Shown here: in pieces, positions 1 to 8,332 of the stretch
Layout: each line of letters begins with the position of its first letter
Position numbering within the stretch: the first letter of the stretch is position 1
Program-made: the position numbers and the translations under genes
Source of the DNA: Streptomyces sp. SAJ15
GTDB lineage: Bacteria; Actinomycetota; Actinomycetes; Streptomycetales; Streptomycetaceae
NCBI RefSeq assembly: GCF_007595705.1
Contig: NZ_NISY01000017.1
Location: 1 to 64,000 of the forward strand
DNA: 64,000 nt
Reading direction: 5' to 3'
The notes under the pieces: model-generated
The model's input: the letters and a program-made list of their open reading frames with translations, nothing else
What the model was told of the DNA's origin: nothing
Databases searched by the model: none

Positions 1-91
1 AATCCACACCGAACCCGGAAGGCCCTCACCCATTCAAGATCCCTCAACCGAGACCTGGGTCACCCGTCCACAACCTCCCCGGACAGAACAC

Positions 92-1516
92 CTAGTCGGC
101 CGGAGGCGGGGCGGTGGGGTCGACGGGGGTGAACGTGCCCAACCGCTGTTCGACGGCGGCGGCCGCCTGGAGGCAGAGGTCCTCCCGGTACATCCCGCCG
201 ATGATCTGAACCCCCTGGGGCAGCCCGTCGACGACACCGACGGGCAGCGCCACGGACGGGGCGCCGACGAAGGTGCTCGCCCGGCACAGCCGTACGGCCC
301 CCATGGTGCGGGCGTTGTCCTCGACGCTGCCGTGCATGGCGTCGGGGAAGGGGATCGGTTCGGTCGACACGGGGCCGAGGAGCAGCGGGTATTGCTCGAA
401 GTGTCGGGCCCAGTCCCGCTGGACGCCCTGTCGGGCCGCGGTGAGCTGGAGATAGCCGTCGAGGCCGAGCGCCGGCCGCTCCCGCAGGGTGTGTTCGACG
501 TGGCGTCGGCTGTCCTCGGTGAGCAGCTCCTTCAGTTGCGGCCAGGCGAGGCTGAACTCGGTGAAGATCAGCCCCAGGTAGCCGTCGACGGCATCGTCCA
601 GCCGGGGGACCTCCACCTCGTGGACCTCGTAGCCGGCGTCCTCCAGCGTCGCGGCGGCCGTCTCGACGCCCGCGCGCACGGCCGGATCGACGCCGTGTCC
701 GCCCGGGTCCATGACGACGCCGACGCGGATCGGCCCCGCGGGGCGCGGTCCGTCCAGCGGCACCGGGACCGCGCGCGGGTCCTGCGGGTCGACTCCGGAG
801 AGCGCCTCGTAGACGGCGCGCAGGTCGGCGACGGTGCGCGCGAGCGGCCCGTCCACCGGGAACAGTTGGGAGGAGAGCGTCGGGTCCTGCGGCCCGAGCC
901 GGTGGTCCTGCGGGAACCTGCCGTAGCTGGGCTTGAGCGCGGTCACGCCGTTGAACGCGGCCGGCACGCGCAGCGACCCGCCCGAGTCGTTCCCGAGCCC
1001 GAGCGGGGCCATGCCGGTGGCGACCGCCACCCCGTCGCCGCCGCTGGTCCCGCCGGGGGTCCGGGCCGGGTCCCAGGGGTTGCGGGTCGCGCCGTACAGG
1101 GTGCTGGTGGTGTGCATGCCGGCGATCGTCATGTCGGGCAGGTTGGTCCGCCCGAGGGGGATCGCCCCGGCGGCGCGCAGCCGCCGTACCGGAGGGGCGT
1201 CGGCGGAGGGGACGAGCCCGCGGAACCGGGGCACGCCGAAGGTGGTCGCCGATCCGGCGACATGAATGTTCTCCTTCACCGTGAACGGCACCCCGGCCAA
1301 CGGGCCGAGGCGCTCGCCGGCGGCGCGGCGCCGGTCGGTCTCCCGGGCGGCCTCGCGGGCGCTGTCGGCGAGGAGGTTGGTGATCGCGTTCACCCGTGGG
1401 TTGACCACGGCGACGCGTGCGAGGTGCGCGTTGACGACGTCCAGCGCGCTGACGTCGCCGGCGGCGACGGCCCGGGCCAGTTCCGCCGCGCTCAGCTGCC
1501 ACAATTCTGTATCCAC
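92..1516 (-). CDS. Amidase-signature family hydrolase
   Basis: A 474-residue amidase-signature enzyme that should hydrolyse a small amide C-N bond in the cytoplasm; the substrate cannot be told. The Ser-cisSer-Lys machinery is visible: Lys81 in FTVKEN, the GGTSGG loop at about 155-160, and Ser181 in NDSGGSLRVPA as nucleophile. Full length for the family, with no GatB or GatC neighbour, so it is a stand-alone amidase rather than the tRNA amidotransferase subunit. The start is GTG with no ribosome site, and a CATAGT -10-like hexamer lies six bases upstream, so a leaderless message is likely. The perfect inverted repeat at 1508-1533 overlaps the start codon, so the divergent TetR protein probably represses this gene. 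Confidence 0.87.
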   Translation of the reverse strand: MDTELWQLSAAELARAVAAGDVSALDVVNAHLARVAVVNPRVNAITNLLADSAREAARETDRRRAAGERLGPLAGVPFTVKENIHVAGSATTFGVPRFRGLVPSADAPPVRRLRAAGAIPLGRTNLPDMTIAGMHTTSTLYGATRNPWDPARTPGGTSGGDGVAVATGMAPLGLGNDSGGSLRVPAAFNGVTALKPSYGRFPQDHRLGPQDPTLSSQLFPVDGPLARTVADLRAVYEALSGVDPQDPRAVPVPLDGPRPAGPIRVGVVMDPGGHGVDPAVRAGVETAAATLEDAGYEVHEVEVPRLDDAVDGYLGLIFTEFSLAWPQLKELLTEDSRRHVEHTLRERPALGLDGYLQLTAARQGVQRDWARHFEQYPLLLGPVSTEPIPFPDAMHGSVEDNARTMGAVRLCRASTFVGAPSVALPVGVVDGLPQGVQIIGGMYREDLCLQAAAAVEQRLGTFTPVDPTAPPPAD

Positions 1517-1550
1517 AGTCGACTATGGATACAGACCTGTATCTGGATAC
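1508..1550. promoter_or_regulatory. Operator cluster between amidase and TetR gene
   Basis: Perfect inverted repeat TGTATCCA-N10-TGGATACA at 1508-1533, followed by a second palindrome GTATC-TG-GATAC at 1539-1550. The centres are 24 bp apart. The first repeat covers the amidase start codon and its putative -10 (about 1522-1527, minus strand). The second lies in front of the TetR start. This is the expected place for an operator of the adjacent TetR regulator, acting on both divergent genes. Binding is inferred from position and symmetry only. Confidence 0.65.
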
Positions 1551-1581
1551 GCAATCGAATATCGGATGGGGTGGAGTTCGG

Positions 1582-2229
1582 ATGACACGGAAGCGCATGA
1601 CACGGGAGGAGAGCCGGCGGCTGACGCGGGACCGCCTGCTGGAGGCCGCGGCCGAGCTGTTCGCCGAACGCGGCGTCAACGGAACGTCCGTCGAGCAGAT
1701 CGCCGAGCGCGCCGGCTACAGCCGCGGGGCGTTCTACGGCAACTTCGAGGACAAGGACGAGGTGGTGCTGGAGCTGCTCGACCGGCGCACCCGGAGCGAG
1801 CTGCGCGAGGTGCGGGAGCTGGGCCGCGAGGCGGAGTCGTTCGCGGACGTGTTGGAGGGGCTCCGGGCCTGGCACCGGGCCCGCGGCCGGCACGCCGCGG
1901 ACTGGCTCGCCCTGCGTCTGGAGCTGTTCCTGCACGCGCGTCGCAACCCGGAGCTCCGGCAGCGGCTGGCGGAGCGTGAACTCCTCGCCCGCGGCGCCAT
2001 CGCGGGCGGCATCGAGCAGGAGCTGGGCCGCCACGGCGCCGCGCCCCCCGCCGACCCCGCCTTCCTCGCGCTCATCGTGCACGCCCTGGAGGACGGTCTG
2101 CTGATCCAGCGGCAGCTGTGTCCCGACGAGATCGGTGACGAGGTGGTCGTCGACGCCGTCGAACTCCTCCTCAGATCATGGACCGCCCTGGCGGCGGGCG
2201 ACGCGCCCGACCGGTCCAGCCGGGAGTGA
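1582..2229 (+). CDS. TetR-family transcriptional regulator
   Basis: A 215-residue TetR-type repressor. The helix-turn-helix is at about residues 14-60, with the typical AAAELFAERGVNGTSVEQIAERAG segment (in two stretches) and SRGAFYGNFEDKDE as the recognition-helix end. The rest is an all-helical ligand-binding domain without recognisable ligand signature. The ATG at 1582 is preferred over the in-frame ATG at 1525 because GTGGAG sits five bases before it and the upstream start would run through the operator. It is divergent from the amidase gene and 65 bp away, which suggests that it controls the amidase and itself through the repeats at 1508-1550. Confidence 0.88.
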   Translation: MTRKRMTREESRRLTRDRLLEAAAELFAERGVNGTSVEQIAERAGYSRGAFYGNFEDKDEVVLELLDRRTRSELREVRELGREAESFADVLEGLRAWHRARGRHAADWLALRLELFLHARRNPELRQRLAERELLARGAIAGGIEQELGRHGAAPPADPAFLALIVHALEDGLLIQRQLCPDEIGDEVVVDAVELLLRSWTALAAGDAPDRSSRE

Positions 2230-2310
2230 ACCGCTGGACGGCGCACACCCCACCCCGGCCCTCGCGCGCCAGGCGCGCTCGGGGATGATCGGGGTGGAAG
2301 GTGATCGAAG

Positions 2311-3240
2311 GTGAGCATGCGCACGGACAACCGCGGGCCGGTGGCGACCGGAACGACTCGGCGGGAGGCCCACGGCCGACCGAGGCTGTGGACGGTGCGG
2401 ACGGCCCTGCTCTCCGCGGGTGTCCTCTTCTTCGAAGCGGCGCTGCTGGTGGTCGGCGTGACCTTCCTCGGCCTGGACGACGAGACCCCGATACCGCAGG
2501 ACGACCCCGGTCTGCTGCTCCTCACGCTCCCCCTCCTGGCCTGCGTCGCCCTCCCCGCCGGGCTACTGATGACGGTGACGGTGGTCCTGCCCTCGCTGGG
2601 TCTGGCCCGGCGGCTGGGCGGGCGTCGGTGGGTCGTGCCGGCGGTCGCCGCGGCGGCGACCCTGCCGCTCGCCGTGCTGGTGAAGCTCTGGTGGGCCCTG
2701 TCCATGACGCGGGCCCTGGAGTGCTGGTCGCTGCTCGCCGTGTGCGTCGCCGCGGCGGCCGGCGCGGTCGCGCTGTCCCACCGTCACCTCCGTACGGGCC
2801 GCACCGCCTCCCTCCTCCGGCGGGGCTACGCGTACGGGAGCCTGGCCGTCCTGGCGGCCTGCGGGCTGGGGCTCGGGGCCCGCTCCCTGGGACTGATCGA
2901 GGAGTACCGTCCGCCCACCGTGGCACAGCACGAGCTGGTCGGCGCGTGGACCGACGGCGAGGGCGGCCGGTTGCGCCTCGCCTCCGACGGCACGGCCGTC
3001 GCCGACCGCCTCCGGACCGAGGAGGACGACGCCGTGGAGGGCGCCTCCGATGCGCGTCGGTGCACGGGAACCGGCACCTGGACGTTCCAGTCGGCCACCG
3101 ACCCGTGGGAGCAGTCGGTGCGGCTCTCCATCGACGGCTGCGCCACGGAGTGGAACGTCGGCGGCACGGATCGGCGTCCCGGGCTCAACCACGTCTACGG
3201 CGATCCGGACTCGCCGGACTGGTTCCGGCTCCGCCGCTGA
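2311..3240 (+). CDS. Putative polytopic membrane protein with extracytoplasmic C-terminus
   Basis: 309 residues of unknown function. Residues 25-200 contain about five hydrophobic segments (first at about 31-53, then around 68-95, 107-130, 135-155 and 175-190). The last 110 residues are soluble, contain paired cysteines (RRCTGTGTW and IDGCATEW) and a Gly/Trp/Thr-rich beta-like pattern (VGAWTDGEGGRLRLASDGTA), resembling lipocalin-like C-terminal domains of Streptomyces membrane proteins. Start GTG at 2311 (a second ATG is two codons later) with GGAAGG about eight bases upstream. It is monocistronic, followed by a 131-bp gap before the HAD gene. No family assignment is safe. Confidence 0.72.
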   Translation: MSMRTDNRGPVATGTTRREAHGRPRLWTVRTALLSAGVLFFEAALLVVGVTFLGLDDETPIPQDDPGLLLLTLPLLACVALPAGLLMTVTVVLPSLGLARRLGGRRWVVPAVAAAATLPLAVLVKLWWALSMTRALECWSLLAVCVAAAAGAVALSHRHLRTGRTASLLRRGYAYGSLAVLAACGLGLGARSLGLIEEYRPPTVAQHELVGAWTDGEGGRLRLASDGTAVADRLRTEEDDAVEGASDARRCTGTGTWTFQSATDPWEQSVRLSIDGCATEWNVGGTDRRPGLNHVYGDPDSPDWFRLRR

Positions 3241-3371
3241 ACTCCGCCGCTCCATCCGCGAGTCGATCGACGCGCGGACGGAGCGGGCACTCGGCGGCGG
3301 CCCGGGCTCCGCCCGTCACCCGGGGCGTCGCCCTCTGGCCGCGCGGCGCGGCGCCGGGGGACGATGGAGCC

Positions 3372-4082
3372 ATGACGAAGGGCGTGTTGTTCGACTTCTC
3401 CGGGACCCTGTTCCACATCGAGCCGACACGGGAGTGGCTGCGCGCGGCGGCGGAGGAGGCCGGTCGCGTCCTCACGGAGGAGGAGCTCACGGCCTACGCC
3501 GAGCGGTTGGAGGCGGTCGGTGCCCAGCCCGGCGGGGTCCCGCCTCGACGACTGCCCGCCGAACTGGCCGAGCTGTGGCGGGAGCGCGACATGAGCCCCG
3601 GCCGACACCGCGCCGTGTACACCGCCCTCGCCCGGAGCGCCGTGCCTCCCGCACCGGCGGCGTCGGCCCGCGTTCCGGATCTGACCGAAGCGCTGTACGA
3701 ACGGCATCGCCGGCCGGCCGCCTGGCGGCCGTATCCGGACACCGCGAGCACCCTGACGGCCCTGCGCGGGCGCGGCGTCCCGGTCGCCGTCGTCAGCAAC
3801 ATCGGCTGGGATCCGCGCCCGGTCTTCCGGGCCCACAACGTGTACCACCTCGTCGAGTCGTATGTGCTCTCGTACGAGCACGGGGTGAGCAAGCCCGACC
3901 CCGCGCTCTTCCAGGCGGCCTGTGACCGGCTCGGGCTGCCGCCGCACGAGGTGTTGATGGTCGGCGACAGCGCGCCGGCGGACGGCGGAGCCGCCGCCCT
4001 GGGCTGCGCGGTGCACCTGGTCGACGGCGTCCAGGTGGACCGGCGCCCGGACGCGTTGACGACGGTGCTCGATCTGGTGTGA
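3372..4082 (+). CDS. HAD-superfamily hydrolase, acid/base Asp replaced by Ser
   Basis: 236-residue haloacid-dehalogenase-fold protein with an alpha-helical cap at about residues 15-115. Motif I is DFSGTLF, so nucleophile Asp8 is present but the usual second Asp, two residues on, is Ser10. Motif II is VVSNIG, motif III Lys lies in GVSKPDPALF, and motif IV is VGDSAPADGG. Loss of the general acid/base is known in several HAD subfamilies and can slow or change phosphoester turnover, so activity is uncertain. The start codon follows GGAG by only two bases. It faces the GDSL gene convergently across 147 bp. Substrate unknown. Confidence 0.85.
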   Translation: MTKGVLFDFSGTLFHIEPTREWLRAAAEEAGRVLTEEELTAYAERLEAVGAQPGGVPPRRLPAELAELWRERDMSPGRHRAVYTALARSAVPPAPAASARVPDLTEALYERHRRPAAWRPYPDTASTLTALRGRGVPVAVVSNIGWDPRPVFRAHNVYHLVESYVLSYEHGVSKPDPALFQAACDRLGLPPHEVLMVGDSAPADGGAAALGCAVHLVDGVQVDRRPDALTTVLDLV

Positions 4083-4229
4083 CCCGGCGCGCCGGCCGCG
4101 CGGCGCCGGATCGCGCCATGGCGGCCTCGGCCGGGGTCCGGGGCGGGCCGGGTCGGCTCGGTTCGATCCCTATCCGCCGCTCCCCCGCCCGCCCGGCCGC
4201 CCGCGTCCCGCGCGCGGCCGGTGGTCGCC

Positions 4230-5075
4230 CTACCCGGGGGCCGGGGCCTGGCGCGGCCGGTCCGGGTCGTCGCGGTCGACGGATGCCACCCGCACGGGGA
4301 GCAGGGCGGGGCGCTTGGCGGTGCGGTCGTCGCCGGAGGAGCGGCCGCGCACCCGTCTGACCAGCCAGGGGCCCAGGAAGGCGGCGGCCCAGCGGAGTTC
4401 GGCGACGGCCGCGTGGCGGCCGGTGGGGGCCGGTGACTCCGGCGGAGGCAGCGGGTGCGTCCAGGAGTCGTCGCTGCCGGGCAGGGCCAGGGCGTGCGCG
4501 ACGGCGGCGGCGATCCGCTGGTGGCCGAGCGGGCTGGCGTGCAGCCGGTCCGGGCTCCACAGGCGGGGGTCGCCGACGACGGGGTGGCGGTCGGTCGCGG
4601 CGACGATGACGCCATGGCGCCGCGCGGCCCGGCGGATGCGTTCGTTGAGGGCGGTGACGCGGGAGCCGAGGGGGCGGGCGAGCGGGATCACCTTCCCGAG
4701 GTCGGGGAAGGTCACCGTGGCGACGTGGGCCCCCTGGGCGGTGAGCGCGGCGAACATCGCCTCCAGGTGGCCGGCGACGGCATCGGCGTCGAAGCGCGGT
4801 CGCAGCAGGTCGTTGACGCCGGCGACCACGGTGGCCAGGTCGGGGCGGAGGGCGAGGGCGGGCGCCAGTTGCTCGACGTGCACCTGACCGGCCGTGCGAC
4901 CGCGGACGGCGAGGTTGGCGTACCGCAGCTCGGGGTGGTGGATCGCCAGCTCGTCGGCGAGGCGGTCGGCCCATCCCCGCGGCCCGGTCGTGTCGTCGCC
5001 GTCGCCGAGGCCCTCCGTCTGGCTGTCGCCGAGCGCGACATAGCGCAGGTACCGCGGGGTGTCAGTGTCGGGCAT
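4230..5075 (-). CDS. SGNH/GDSL-family hydrolase
   Basis: 281-residue SGNH esterase or lipase-like enzyme. Block I is ALGDSQTEG with nucleophile Ser18, block II Gly is in AVRGRT (Gly59), block III Asn is GVND (Asn88), and block V is SPDRLH with Asp176 and His179, so the complete catalytic set is present. There is no signal peptide, so it is cytoplasmic. About 60 extra C-terminal residues after the catalytic domain are Pro/Arg-rich. The start overlaps the end of the PadR gene by 14 bp, so the two are translationally coupled and the PadR protein may control this enzyme. Substrate unknown. Confidence 0.86.
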   Translation of the reverse strand: MPDTDTPRYLRYVALGDSQTEGLGDGDDTTGPRGWADRLADELAIHHPELRYANLAVRGRTAGQVHVEQLAPALALRPDLATVVAGVNDLLRPRFDADAVAGHLEAMFAALTAQGAHVATVTFPDLGKVIPLARPLGSRVTALNERIRRAARRHGVIVAATDRHPVVGDPRLWSPDRLHASPLGHQRIAAAVAHALALPGSDDSWTHPLPPPESPAPTGRHAAVAELRWAAAFLGPWLVRRVRGRSSGDDRTAKRPALLPVRVASVDRDDPDRPRQAPAPG

Positions 5076-5631
5076 GGGCCGCCTGCCTCTCCTTCAGGAG
5101 CGCGGCCGTGCGCACGCACCAGTCGTGGTTTCCCCGCTCGAAGGCGAGGCCGCGCAGACAGGTCAGGTAGGGGCCGACGCGCTCGCCGTGGCGCAGGAAC
5201 TCCTCCTCGGTACGGTCGCCCCGCAGGGTGTGCAGCAGCCGGCCGAGGAGCTCGATCTTGGCCTGGGCGAACGCGGCCCGCTCGGTGAGCTGCGCGATCA
5301 CCGTCTCGGCGGCGACGTGGTCGACGGCCTGGACCTTGACCATCAGGTCGTCGCGGATGAAGGAGGGCTTGGCGGCGCTCGCCGTGAAGCGCTCCAGCTC
5401 CTCCAGGCCGGCGCTCGTCACCGTGAAGAGGCGCTTGTTGGGCCGGGTGTCCTGGACGACCTCCCGGCCCGCGATCAGCCCGTCCCGCTCCAGTCGGGTG
5501 AGCTCCGCGTAGAGCTGCTGCGGCAGCGCGTGCCAGAAGTTCGCCACGCCGAGATCGAACGCCTTGGCCAGTTGGTACCCGCTCAACTCCTCGTCCAGCA
5601 GGGCCGCCAACACGGCATGCCGCAAGGCCAT
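5062..5631 (-). CDS. PadR-family transcriptional regulator
   Basis: 189-residue PadR-type repressor: an N-terminal winged helix (about 1-85; LSGYQLAKAFD, then HALPQQLYAELTRLERDGLI and the wing RPNKRLFTVTSAGLEELE) and a C-terminal Vir-type helical dimerisation domain (about 95-180). Proteins of this class sense small phenolic or hydrophobic ligands and bind palindromes near their own promoter. The promoter region upstream (5640-5745) contains three direct repeats and two perfect palindromes. It is co-transcribed with the GDSL hydrolase and divergent from the SnoaL-like gene, so one operator region could serve both directions. Confidence 0.88.
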   Translation of the reverse strand: MALRHAVLAALLDEELSGYQLAKAFDLGVANFWHALPQQLYAELTRLERDGLIAGREVVQDTRPNKRLFTVTSAGLEELERFTASAAKPSFIRDDLMVKVQAVDHVAAETVIAQLTERAAFAQAKIELLGRLLHTLRGDRTEEEFLRHGERVGPYLTCLRGLAFERGNHDWCVRTAALLKERQAAHARH

Positions 5632-5655
5632 CGGACCGCCTCCTCACTCGCCTTG

Positions 5656-5742
5656 TGTCCAGCGCCTATGTCCAGCGCCTTGTGTCCAGCGCCTCTGTCC
5701 ATGGACACCTCCCGCATGATACTCAAGAAAGTGACTAGTCAC
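5656..5742. promoter_or_regulatory. Repeat-rich divergent promoter/operator region of PadR and SnoaL-like genes
   Basis: Three direct copies of TGTCCAGCGCC lie at 5656-5666, 5669-5679 and 5683-5693. They are followed by a perfect 12-bp palindrome TGTCCATGGACA (5696-5707) that reuses the TGTCC half-site, and a second perfect 12-bp palindrome GTGACTAGTCAC (5731-5742). The AT-rich segment 5715-5755 between them is unusual for this genome and probably holds the divergent promoters. The arrangement fits autoregulation by PadR at one palindrome. The TGTCC array could bind the same or another regulator; no binding is demonstrated. Confidence 0.55.
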
Positions 5743-5789
5743 ATTCATGACTATGAGGGGGCCCGACAGGGCGCCCGAAGGAGGATCCC

Positions 5790-6227
5790 GTGACCACGGC
5801 AGACCGCTTTCGCACCGCAGTCCACGACCGCGACCTCGTCGCTCTCCAGGCCCTGTTCACCGAGGACATCCGCCTCTACAGCCCGGTGAGGTTCACCCCC
5901 TTCGAGGGCAGGCCCGCGGTGCTGGGCCTCTTCGGCGTCCTGCTGCGCACCTTCGAGGACTTCCGCTACGTCGGACAGCACTCCGGCACCTGCGAGACCG
6001 GCGCCGACGGCACGCCGTCCGCGTCGGCGGCCCTCGTCTTCCGAACCGTCGTCGACGGGAAGCAGGTTCACGGGGTGGACCTGCTGCACTTCGACGAGGA
6101 CGCGAAGATCAAGGAGATCGCGGTGATGGTGCGTCCACAGTCCGCCGTGCGGGCCCTGGGCGAGGCCGTCCTCGCCGGCCTGGTCGCCGACGGCCTCGCC
6201 CCGGCGCCGGCACCGGCGGAACGTTAG
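5790..6227 (+). CDS. SnoaL-like/NTF2-fold protein
   Basis: 145-residue protein of the NTF2-like (SnoaL-like) cone fold. Typical features are the N-terminal DRFRTAVHDRDLVALQALFTED split over helix 1-3, the SPVRFTPFEGRPAVLGLF segment, and a C-terminal beta-sheet ending HFDEDAKIKEIAVMVRP. Members are small cyclases, isomerases or ligand-binding proteins, and the residues do not allow a choice. Start GTG at 5790 with a strong GGAGG six bases upstream (GAAGGAGGATCCC). It is divergent from the PadR gene, whose operator region lies directly upstream, so PadR control is likely. Confidence 0.82.
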   Translation: MTTADRFRTAVHDRDLVALQALFTEDIRLYSPVRFTPFEGRPAVLGLFGVLLRTFEDFRYVGQHSGTCETGADGTPSASAALVFRTVVDGKQVHGVDLLHFDEDAKIKEIAVMVRPQSAVRALGEAVLAGLVADGLAPAPAPAER

Positions 6228-6448
6228 AGCGAGAGTCGAGTCGAGCGGCCGGGCCCGCGGGCCGACCCGAACAGCCGAAACCCGCCGTCGGGCGGTCATC
6301 GCAGATACAAGCCCTGGGCACCGCTCCACACGCAGATGCCAAATGATCTTCTTGCTACGCTGGCAGATGCGGGACGGGCGAAGGCCGTTGCAGGGGTAAC
6401 GGCTCGGGTAGGTACCCGTCCGTGGCTCAGGGAAGTGGGGGATCTGGC

Positions 6449-7156
6449 ATGCCCGTCGCGGCGACCGGATCAGAGGAGGCCCGGCGCGTCGCCGGACTGG
6501 TGGCGGCGCAGGAGAAGGCGATCGCGCTCTTCGCCGAGGTGGAGGCGCGCGGGCTGGTGGCGCCCGGGAGAGGCGAGCGGGAGGTGAGCGATGACATCCG
6601 GGACCTGGCCAACGAGATGTTCGGCACGACCAGGCACTGGCACAAGCGGATCATCCGCTCCGGCCCCAACACCCTCCTGCCGTACCGGGAGAACCCACCG
6701 GACCGGGTCATCACCGAGGACGACATCGCCTTCGCCGACTTCGGCCCCATCTTCGAGGAGTACGAGGCGGACTTCGGCCGCACCTATGTCCTCGGCGCCG
6801 ACCCCGACAAGCACCGGCTCCTGCGGGACCTCCCGCGCATCTTCGACGCCGGCCGCGCCGCGTTCGCCGCCGACCCGGACATCACCGGCGGGCAACTGCA
6901 CGCCGAGGTCGAGCGCCTGGCCGCCGAGGCGGGCTGGAGCCTCGGCATCTGGCACGCCGGGCACCTCGTGGGCGAGTTCCCCCACGAGAGCAACGACGGC
7001 GCGAAGGCGGAGTCCTACATCACCCCCGACAACGACACCCCGCTCCGCCGTACCGACCGTGCGGGCCGGATCTGCCACTGGATTCTGGAGCTCCACCTCG
7101 TGGACCGGCGGCGCGGCTTCGGCGGCTTCTACGAGCAGTTGCTCGACCTCGCCTGA
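6449..7156 (+). CDS. M24-family metallopeptidase-like protein (Xaa-Pro peptidase type)
   Basis: 235-residue pita-bread-fold protein of the methionine aminopeptidase/Xaa-Pro dipeptidase family (M24). All five metal ligands can be traced: Asp in FADFGP, Asp in EADFGRTY, His in WHAGHLVGEFPHE, Glu in ILELHL and Glu in GGFYEQLL. The creatinase-like N-terminal domain is missing, so this is the short form common in Streptomyces. ATG 6449 is chosen because GGGGGAT lies just upstream; an in-frame GTG at 6422 would add nine residues. The 221-bp gap before it contains TTCTTGCTACGCT, a possible promoter. Actual peptide substrate unknown. Confidence 0.85.
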   Translation: MPVAATGSEEARRVAGLVAAQEKAIALFAEVEARGLVAPGRGEREVSDDIRDLANEMFGTTRHWHKRIIRSGPNTLLPYRENPPDRVITEDDIAFADFGPIFEEYEADFGRTYVLGADPDKHRLLRDLPRIFDAGRAAFAADPDITGGQLHAEVERLAAEAGWSLGIWHAGHLVGEFPHESNDGAKAESYITPDNDTPLRRTDRAGRICHWILELHLVDRRRGFGGFYEQLLDLA

Positions 7157-7249
7157 GACGTCAGGGGGCGGCGCCCGACTCGGGGGCGAACCGGTCGGCC
7201 GCCCGCCCCGACCGGAAGGCGCGCTGAGGCCGCGGCCGACCTTTCGGCT

Positions 7250-8332
7250 TCAGCGGGTGCGTTCCACGCTCCACAGGGGCAGCCGGGCGAAGAAGGCCAC
7301 GGCCTCCTCGCGCCAGTGCGGCCGCCAGGTGAGGGCTTCGGCGCGGGCGGCCTCGGCGGTGCGGCGCATGTCGGCGCGGAGTGCGGCGTCGACGCCGTGC
7401 CGCCGGGCGAGATCGCGGACGCGGTCGACGGTGTCGGGCACGCACCGCGGGTCGCCCAGGGCGGTCTCCACCACGGCCCGCTCCGCACCGGTGGTGGCGG
7501 CCAGGATCGCGCGGACGGCATAGCTTCGGCGCCCCGCGCGCAGATCGGCGCCCACGGGCTTCCCGGTGGCCGCCGCGTCGCCGAAGAGGTCGAGGTAGTC
7601 GTCGCGCATCTGCCCGCAGATCCCCACCAGGGTCGCGTAGCGGCGCAGCCGTCGATCGTGGCGGACCGGGTCCTCACCGGCGGCCAGCAGGCCCAGTCGC
7701 AGCGGGGCGAGAACCGAGTACCGGGTCGACTTGTACTCGGTGACGGTGTGCAGGAGTTCCTCGTCGGGCAGCGGGTGGGCGTCGCGCTCCAGGTCGACGA
7801 TCTGTCCCGTCACCGCCTCGGCGCCCGCGCTCAGCTGGACGTCCAGCATGGCCTGCCTCACCTCGGCCGGCACCGCGGCCTCCGCCAGTACGCGCAGCGA
7901 CAGGAAGGCGGCGAGGTCCCCGGCCAGCAGCGCGAGGGCCAGCGCCGTCCGCTCGTCGTCCGGGAACTCCCGACGGTAGGCGTAGTACGTGGAGGGACCG
8001 GCGCGGCGGGTGGGCGCGTCATCGATGATGTCGTCGTGGATGAGGCCGTGGGTCTGGAGCAGTTCGAGGCTCAGCGCCGCCTCCTCCAACCCGGGCACCC
8101 GGTCCTCGGTCACCAGGCGTGCCGCCTCGTACAGCAGGGCGACGCGCATCCGCTTGCCCCCGCGGAGCGAGAGGTCCCGCAGCAGCTCCAGACAGCGGGG
8201 GGTGAAGCGGCTGAGCGGCGGGGTGTCGAGGCGGTCGGCCAGCGCGTCGAAGTACGCCGCGAAGCGGGCGTCGAACCGGCTTCGGTGCCCGGCGGCCCGC
8301 TCCAGTGCGGCGGCCGCGATCGTGTCGTTCAT
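7250..8332 (-). CDS. Polyprenyl diphosphate synthase
   Basis: 360-residue trans-isoprenyl diphosphate synthase that condenses isopentenyl diphosphate with an allylic primer. The first Asp-rich motif is HDDIIDDA (Asp100, Asp101, Asp104), with the downstream Arg pair in APTRRAG. The second is MRDDYLDLFGD (Asp244, Asp245, Asp248). Lys60-Arg61 in GGKRMR and the KSTRYS segment also fit. Full length. The residues five and four before the first motif (THGLI) do not by themselves fix chain length. Start ATG 8332; the upstream ribosome site is weak. No terpene cyclase is next to it. It converges with the M24 gene. Confidence 0.87.
   Translation of the reverse strand: MNDTIAAAALERAAGHRSRFDARFAAYFDALADRLDTPPLSRFTPRCLELLRDLSLRGGKRMRVALLYEAARLVTEDRVPGLEEAALSLELLQTHGLIHDDIIDDAPTRRAGPSTYYAYRREFPDDERTALALALLAGDLAAFLSLRVLAEAAVPAEVRQAMLDVQLSAGAEAVTGQIVDLERDAHPLPDEELLHTVTEYKSTRYSVLAPLRLGLLAAGEDPVRHDRRLRRYATLVGICGQMRDDYLDLFGDAAATGKPVGADLRAGRRSYAVRAILAATTGAERAVVETALGDPRCVPDTVDRVRDLARRHGVDAALRADMRRTAEAARAEALTWRPHWREEAVAFFARLPLWSVERTR

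Noticed and set aside
1..91. Left edge of the window as part of a gene
   Set aside because: Only short frames; nothing recognisable before the amidase stop codon.
4079..4436. Short plus-strand frames after the HAD gene
   Set aside because: They overlap the C-terminal coding part of the GDSL hydrolase on the other strand and have no motif.
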